Part shown: one piece after another, positions 60,101-64,000 of the stretch | How the letters are laid out: each line of letters starts with the position of its first letter | How positions within the stretch are numbered: the first letter of the stretch is position 1 | Source of the DNA: Nonomuraea cavernae | GTDB taxonomy: Bacteria; Actinomycetota; Actinomycetes; Streptosporangiales; Streptosporangiaceae | Assembly (NCBI RefSeq): GCF_014646355.1 | Contig: NZ_BMNH01000016.1 | Location: 510 to 64,509 of the forward strand | DNA length: 64,000 bases | Direction of reading: 5' to 3' | Notes under the pieces: generated by a model | What the model was told of the DNA's origin: nothing | Seen by the model: only the letters and a program-made list of their open reading frames with translations | Database searches by the model: none | Position numbers and translations under genes: made by a program

Positions 60101-63100
60101 TGCGACGTCGTATACGTGGGTCCACGTGCGATCGGCCAGGTCAGGGTGGGCGGTGGTGGCCGGCTCGGTCAAGGTTTCGATGAGGCCCTGACTGTTGTAG
60201 GTGGTCCAGGTGGCGTTGCCTCGGCCGTCCGTTAAGCGGGTGCGCGCGCCGGCCGCGTCGTAACCGAACCCGGTGGTGATCGCCTCGCTGCCGGAGACGG
60301 GTTCGATGAGTTCGGTCAGCGCGTCGGTGGCATCGAACGTCCGCCTGGTGATGCGGCCCTCGCCGGAGGTGATTTGGGTGAGGTTGTCCGCGGCGTCGTA
60401 GCCGTACCCCGTGGTCTTCACGGTCGCGCCCGCGCTATCCAGATCCTTCAGGCTGGTCAGGCGGCCGGCCAGGTCGTAGTCGGCGATGATGGCGTTGCCG
60501 AGCGGGTTGGTGGCCTTGGTCGGGCGGCCGATCAGGTCGTAGGCGAAGGTGGTGCTGTCTCCCAGAGGGTCGGTCTCGGCGGTGACCTCCGCAGCGGCGT
60601 TGACCGTATAGGTGGTGGTCTTGTTACCTGGCAAGACCAGCTTGGTCAGATCACCCGCGTCGTTGTATTCCAGCTTGGTGGTGTAGGCGGCGGTGGTCGG
60701 CTTCCGCTCGATCGCGGTCTGGGTGATCAGCCGGCCCAAGTCGTCGTAGGTGGCCTCACTCCGTGCACCGGTCGGGTCGATGCCGGCCAGTTCCTCACCC
60801 AGCAGGTCGTAGTGCGACACCCACTGTCCGGCCGGCTGACCTGTGCTCGCCGGGGGATCGGTGACGCGGACCGGGTTGTTCAGCGCGTCGTACTCGATGG
60901 TGGTGATGTGACCTCGCGGGTCCGTCGTCCTGATCAGGCGGCCAGCGGCATCGTGGCCGTAGGTGGTCTTGGGGGTGACCGCGCTGCCACCGGGAGGTGT
61001 GTAGGACATTCCCGTCAACGAGGTGAGCCGGCCGGCCCGGTCGAAGGCCGCGGTCGTAATGCGTCCGTCGGGGTCAACGGTATGGGTCTGACGTCCGACG
61101 GTGTCGTACCCGAAGCGAGAGGTGATCCGCCCCTGTTCGGCGGCTCCCGCCTTGTCGATCTGTACCGGCGGGGACTTCGTCTCGATGAGCTGGTTGGCGA
61201 GGTCGTAGCGGAGGGTGGTGGTGAACGCCGGCGGATCGGCACCCGAGAGGTTGCCTCGCGCGTCGACCGCCTCCGTGATCAAACCGCGATCGTCGACCTT
61301 CCACGTGGTGGTGAGGTCTTGCCCGTCGTTCTTGACGGTGCGACGGGTGAGGGCGTTCTCCTTGTTGTAGGAGAACTCGATCGTTTCGACGCGTGTCGTG
61401 CCCGCCGCCGTGCGCTTGGCGGTGATCACGTTGTCGTTGGCGTCGTAGCCGTAGGTCGTCACACGAGCGAGCGTGGCCGGGTCAAACATCTCCGAGCTCA
61501 GCCTGCTCGCGGCGTCGTAGACGTAGTCCGCACGGACCAGACCGCCGCCGTTCACTCGTCGGGTGAGATTGCCAGCCGCGTCAAAGGTGTTCGCCTCGGT
61601 CACCACGTCCTTGGCCGTGGTCGAGCCGTTCAGCTTGACGTCGTCGGCGATCACCTGCGAAAGCAGGTCGTCATTGAAGTAGGTGTAGGAGGTCTTGCGG
61701 CCCATCGCGTCTACCCGGCTACCCAGCCGACCGGCCGGGTCGTAGGAGAACGATTCAAGCGTGATCTCCGTTGCGGTGACGGGAGCGACCGGACTGCCGG
61801 TCCAGTTCTTCAACGTGCGAGAGGCCAGCTCACCGCGGTTGGTGTAGGCGAAGCCGAACACCGCGCCCAGCTCATCGGTGACCGTGGTGCGGGCGCCCAC
61901 CTGGTCCCAAGCCGTGCGAACCACGCCGCCCTCCGGGCCGGTGGCGGTCTCCTCGCGACCGTGATCGTCGTAGGTGTAGGAGGTGGTTCGCTCCGGATCG
62001 CCTCCGGTCAGATCCTTGACGGACTCAGTCAGCACGTTGCCGTCCGGGTCGTAGGCGTACGTAGTCCGCGCGGTGTGCGTGGCGTCGGTGACCTCGTTCT
62101 TCACTCCCGGCTCGGTCTGCGTCACCAGCCGCCCGAGCTTGTCGTAGGTGAAGGAGGTGGTGACGCCGGCCGGGTGGGCTTGAGACACCTGCGTTGAGAC
62201 GGTCGGCCGTCCGATCGCGTCGTACTGCAGTTGGGTGATCAGGCCTGCTGGATCGCTCTGCTCGGCGAGATCACCTGCTGAGGTGTAACGGTAGCTCCAG
62301 GTATTGCCCCGGGGATCGGTCTGTGACGCCGCCAGGCCTGCCGGGGTGCTTCCGCCGCCCACCGCGGCCTCGCTGCCGTCGGTGTAGGCGATCGTTGTCG
62401 AGCGGCCGCTGGGGAAGTCCGTTGTCGCCGGGGTGGTCTGCTTGGTCTTCTCCCCGTAGGAGTTGTACTCCCACACGGTGGCGTAGGTGTTGTCGGTGCT
62501 GCCGGTCGAGCGTGCGTCTCGGATCTTGACGACCCGGTCGTTGCGCGGGTCGAATTGGTCGGCGCTGTTGAGGTAGTACTCGGTTCGGAGCGTCTGGCAG
62601 TTTCCTGAGGCGCGGCAGGTGGTGGTGGTCAGGGCGTTGCCGCGTTTGTCGTTGCTCCGCTGTACCGTGTTGAGATTCGGGTCCGTGATCTTGCTGAGGA
62701 AGCCGCGGGTGTCGTAGGTGTAGCTGGTCTTCTTGAGCAACTGGTCGGTCTGAGACGTGATCCGGTAACCGCGCCATGCGTCGTAGACCGCCGTGATCGT
62801 CGCGTTCTTGGGGTCGGTGACCGTCACCGTGGAGGTGCCGGTGCTGCGGTTGATCACCGGCTCACTGATCTGCCAGGTGCCGCCATGCTGGTCGGTGTGT
62901 GTCTTGAGGCGATCGGTCGTGGGCTCATAGACGTTGACCGCCCTGACCCGGCCCGAAGGCAGGGTGACCTGGGTGAGCTTGTGCGGGGCGGCATTGCGGG
63001 CCTGGTAGTGACGGACCACCTCATAGGGCTCGAGCGGCCGGTCGTAGACGGCGAACTCGTCGACCCAGCCGTCCAGACCGCCGATGGTGGACGTCGGCCG

Positions 63101-64000
63101 GTTGTTCGTACCGGTGATCGACGCCGTGAGGGTTCCCACCACGGCTCCGTCCACGTACATGGTCTGCACGTTGTCCGCGACGGTCAGCACCACGTGATGC
63201 CATGCGCCGTCGTTGACCGGCGCCGCGGTGATGATCGGCGTCGAGGTGGACTGGTAGGAGCCGCGCAGCTTCCCATCGGCTTCGATGCTCAAGACGTTAG
63301 TTTTCGTGCCGCCGCTTGAGGAGATCGACATGACCGTGCCACTGGTGCTGGTCTTGAACCACGTCTCCAGCGACGCGTACTTCCCAATCGCCGGGACGAT
63401 CCCCGAAGGAAGGCTGACGCTCGTGGAGTTGGTGAGTTTCACCGCGCCGTCAGGAGTCCCGGCCAGAGCACCCGGCTGTGCCCGGACGACCGCGCCGCTG
63501 TAGGTGGCGTTTCCTGCCCTCCACCCCAGGTCGATGGCGCTACCCGTGGCCTCGCCCAGCCGCCAATAATGGTACGGATCCGAATCGAGCACCGAACTGC
63601 GATACTGCGAGCCCGGGTCATGGCCGTAGGTGGTGCACTGCGATTCGGGATCGCACACCTGCTGCAGCACATCGCCGTTGTAGGCGTAGGTCCAGGTCAA
63701 CGGCGCGCCGTTCACGGCGTCGGTGGACACCGAGGTCACATGGTCGCCGCTCCACTGGAAAGTCAGCGAACGTCCGCCGGGCGAGGTGACCTCGGCGAGT
63801 TTCCCACTCGCGTCATACGTCAACTCCTGGCTACGGCCACGCCCGTCCGTGATCTTGAGCAGCCGGCCCGCCCCGTCGAACAGATAGGTGTTCGACGCCT
63901 TGTCCATCAGACGCCAGCCGCCCTCCGCCCGCACAGCGAGAGTCGCGTACATGCCCGGTGGCGGCTGAAACGTGCCGTCCTTCTTATCAGCGAAACGGAC
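57182..64000 (-). CDS. Rhs/YD-repeat polymorphic toxin with LamG, HINT and HNH-like tip (5' end outside window)
   Basis: At least 2272 residues are visible, and the frame runs on past the right edge (it opens VRFADKKDGTFQPPPG at the edge). In order from the edge: YD repeats; a LamG-like domain (about 137-330; YHYWRLGEATGSAIDLGWRA ... WVDEFAVYDRPL); dozens of YD repeats (YDxxGRLxxxTDPxG style) to about 1600; and the Rhs core end (about 1630-1745; GYQGEYTDPDTGTVNMHARWY ... YTYASGGPLTGVDPTG). A Cys/Pro/Lys-rich linker follows (about 1790-1935). The HINT domain (about 2010-2155) shows FVPGTKVLMADGTSKPI, DNHPFWVPA and NLTINEHHTYHVLAGDQAIL then VHND. The tip (about 2156-2272) has GCHTCGIRD, WVKDHWPPSEW and YPQCKSCSAKQGG, like a treble-clef HNH nuclease. 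HINT would free the tip. The immunity gene follows. Confidence 0.9.
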   Translation of the reverse strand, partial: VRFADKKDGTFQPPPGMYATLAVRAEGGWRLMDKASNTYLFDGAGRLLKITDGRGRSQELTYDASGKLAEVTSPGGRSLTFQWSGDHVTSVSTDAVNGAPLTWTYAYNGDVLQQVCDPESQCTTYGHDPGSQYRSSVLDSDPYHYWRLGEATGSAIDLGWRAGNATYSGAVVRAQPGALAGTPDGAVKLTNSTSVSLPSGIVPAIGKYASLETWFKTSTSGTVMSISSSGGTKTNVLSIEADGKLRGSYQSTSTPIITAAPVNDGAWHHVVLTVADNVQTMYVDGAVVGTLTASITGTNNRPTSTIGGLDGWVDEFAVYDRPLEPYEVVRHYQARNAAPHKLTQVTLPSGRVRAVNVYEPTTDRLKTHTDQHGGTWQISEPVINRSTGTSTVTVTDPKNATITAVYDAWRGYRITSQTDQLLKKTSYTYDTRGFLSKITDPNLNTVQRSNDKRGNALTTTTCRASGNCQTLRTEYYLNSADQFDPRNDRVVKIRDARSTGSTDNTYATVWEYNSYGEKTKQTTPATTDFPSGRSTTIAYTDGSEAAVGGGSTPAGLAASQTDPRGNTWSYRYTSAGDLAEQSDPAGLITQLQYDAIGRPTVSTQVSQAHPAGVTTSFTYDKLGRLVTQTEPGVKNEVTDATHTARTTYAYDPDGNVLTESVKDLTGGDPERTTSYTYDDHGREETATGPEGGVVRTAWDQVGARTTVTDELGAVFGFAYTNRGELASRTLKNWTGSPVAPVTATEITLESFSYDPAGRLGSRVDAMGRKTSYTYFNDDLLSQVIADDVKLNGSTTAKDVVTEANTFDAAGNLTRRVNGGGLVRADYVYDAASRLSSEMFDPATLARVTTYGYDANDNVITAKRTAAGTTRVETIEFSYNKENALTRRTVKNDGQDLTTTWKVDDRGLITEAVDARGNLSGADPPAFTTTLRYDLANQLIETKSPPVQIDKAGAAEQGRITSRFGYDTVGRQTHTVDPDGRITTAAFDRAGRLTSLTGMSYTPPGGSAVTPKTTYGHDAAGRLIRTTDPRGHITTIEYDALNNPVRVTDPPASTGQPAGQWVSHYDLLGEELAGIDPTGARSEATYDDLGRLITQTAIERKPTTAAYTTKLEYNDAGDLTKLVLPGNKTTTYTVNAAAEVTAETDPLGDSTTFAYDLIGRPTKATNPLGNAIIADYDLAGRLTSLKDLDSAGATVKTTGYGYDAADNLTQITSGEGRITRRTFDATDALTELIEPVSGSEAITTGFGYDAAGARTRLTDGRGNATWTTYNSQGLIETLTEPATTAHPDLADRTWTHVYDVAGNETALIQPGGVRHDSQFDQLNRVTTISGSGEGIVTPSKTYGYDLAGRVTTVSDQTLEYNDRSLLTRVSGASGQTSAFVYDELGNPTQRVDVTGTTAYTWDNDNRLSTVTDPVSGRINTYAYDKADRLTSIASTNPVNTQAYTYDALDRIATHTLKNSTGGQLAKITYGWDKDDNLTSKTTAGTAGAGANTYGYDHAGRLTSWTGPDGVNTSYAWDASGNRTRAGDKTYTYDQRNRLTSGDGTDYTYTPRGTLATETRNGNTKHLTFDAFDRLINDGDAAYIYDAFDRVATRQGRTSQQRFVYAGLDNDIVAITDQAGTIQAKYGRDPLGGLLSIQEGANPALGALTDIHDDVIGTFSGTALASSAAYNPYGEVLAQTGTKPTLGYQGEYTDPDTGTVNMHARWYQPGTGTFASRDTWTLTPNPSIQANRYTYASGGPLTGVDPTGHKDDMGGVGGGGGGRGGSPAGMVLPNVRVPGPRPALDNTIKGGRVAPPKGGTVKVTGKTKTTNTGSSGKSYNQRSMHSPISGNNPNARENLRDEKNQCRYHSCGGKTPKSGKVKTSITVKPIARVQPRGCTKPGGCGSPKTLKKDPCKRNCKAKKSDIESGPTHGPCKSPCNPPCPPWVCEGKDGLCGPGQPCAHPDQIFIDDSQVMNFYDYGVDPDDYPIIHCDDSKYGTGTCSDGIAAVDPDDTDTGSFDGDPIVPIFTCEPAPNSFVPGTKVLMADGTSKPIEEVKIGDEVLATDPTTGRTDPRPVTALIAGQGTKHLVKLMVDTDGDGGGTTGAITATDNHPFWVPALRLWLHAGQLKPGMWLQTSAGTYVQISAIQKWTTTQRVHNLTINEHHTYHVLAGDQAILVHNDDPGRSNPDDVCSRGPYAEESIPARSKGRDWTQDEIHQNNRNGDNFGCHTCGIRDPGNKRGTWVKDHWPPSEWIPDGMEQRLYPQCKSCSAKQGGWVRQIAPMMRKIYEVPEW

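Noticed and set aside
58169..62197. Plus-strand frames antisense to the Rhs gene (481 and 607 codons)
   Set aside because: They are mirror images of the YD repeats (Gly/Val-rich), with no recognisable domains.

Overview
The window is very GC-rich, with strongly G/C-biased third codon positions, many GTG and TTG starts and several likely leaderless genes. Gene content also points to a filamentous actinomycete: type II glutamine synthetase, an orphan MsiK-type sugar ATPase, a SARP/AfsR-type regulator, a PF04672 methyltransferase, CBM2 xylanase, SpoIIE-type phosphatase and an actinobacterial Rhs protein. I would guess Streptosporangiaceae (Nonomuraea-like) or a relative, but the genus cannot be fixed from this. 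About 54 genes or gene remnants are described.

Left third (1-20.5 kb): an alpha/beta hydrolase diverges from an aldehyde dehydrogenase and a CehA/McbA-type metallohydrolase. Next come glnII, a carboxymuconolactone decarboxylase-like protein and a secreted streptogramin-lyase-like propeller. A WxL-like surface locus follows (two paralogous secreted proteins and a DUF916-like membrane-anchored protein). A ferritin-like diiron protein diverges from its probable TetR regulator over two matched operators. Then follow two paralogous secreted lysozyme/transglycosylase-like proteins, glutathione peroxidase, a LacI regulator divergent from msiK, an SDR, an EEP-family phosphatase/nuclease, an FHA-domain relic and a type II NADH dehydrogenase.

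Middle (20.6-45.5 kb): a large secreted subtilase is followed by an overlapping ABC-ATPase/permease/histidine kinase/response regulator operon. A small membrane protein and a SAM methyltransferase both look leaderless. A complete nitrate assimilation operon (narK, nitrate reductase, FAD/[2Fe-2S] protein, nirB, nirD) overlaps at most junctions. Then come a SARP-NB-ARC-TPR regulator with an in-frame minisatellite linker, a DUF6355-like secreted protein, two VOC proteins, a GH10-FN3-CBM2 xylanase with a probable XlnR-type operator, and a SpoIIE-family phosphatase.

Right third (45.5-64 kb): a tightly coupled operon (GntR, CaiB/BaiF CoA-transferase, HyuA, HyuB, isochorismatase-fold hydrolase) diverges from an HMG-CoA-lyase-like gene, with GntR-type operators between them. 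It looks like a catabolic pathway that opens a cyclic amide or carboxylates a substrate and then works on CoA esters. After a small secreted protein with a strong terminator and an AraC regulator comes a decay zone: a transposase relic, an XRE antitoxin-like gene broken by an amber codon, a 5'-truncated LamG gene and an IS66 relic. This zone lies beside a giant Rhs/YD-repeat polymorphic toxin gene that runs off the right edge. Its product ends in an autoprocessing HINT domain and an HNH-like zinc-finger tip, and it is followed 4 bases later by an Imm21-like immunity gene. Several 12-15 bp minisatellites lie at gene 3' ends or inside coding sequence.
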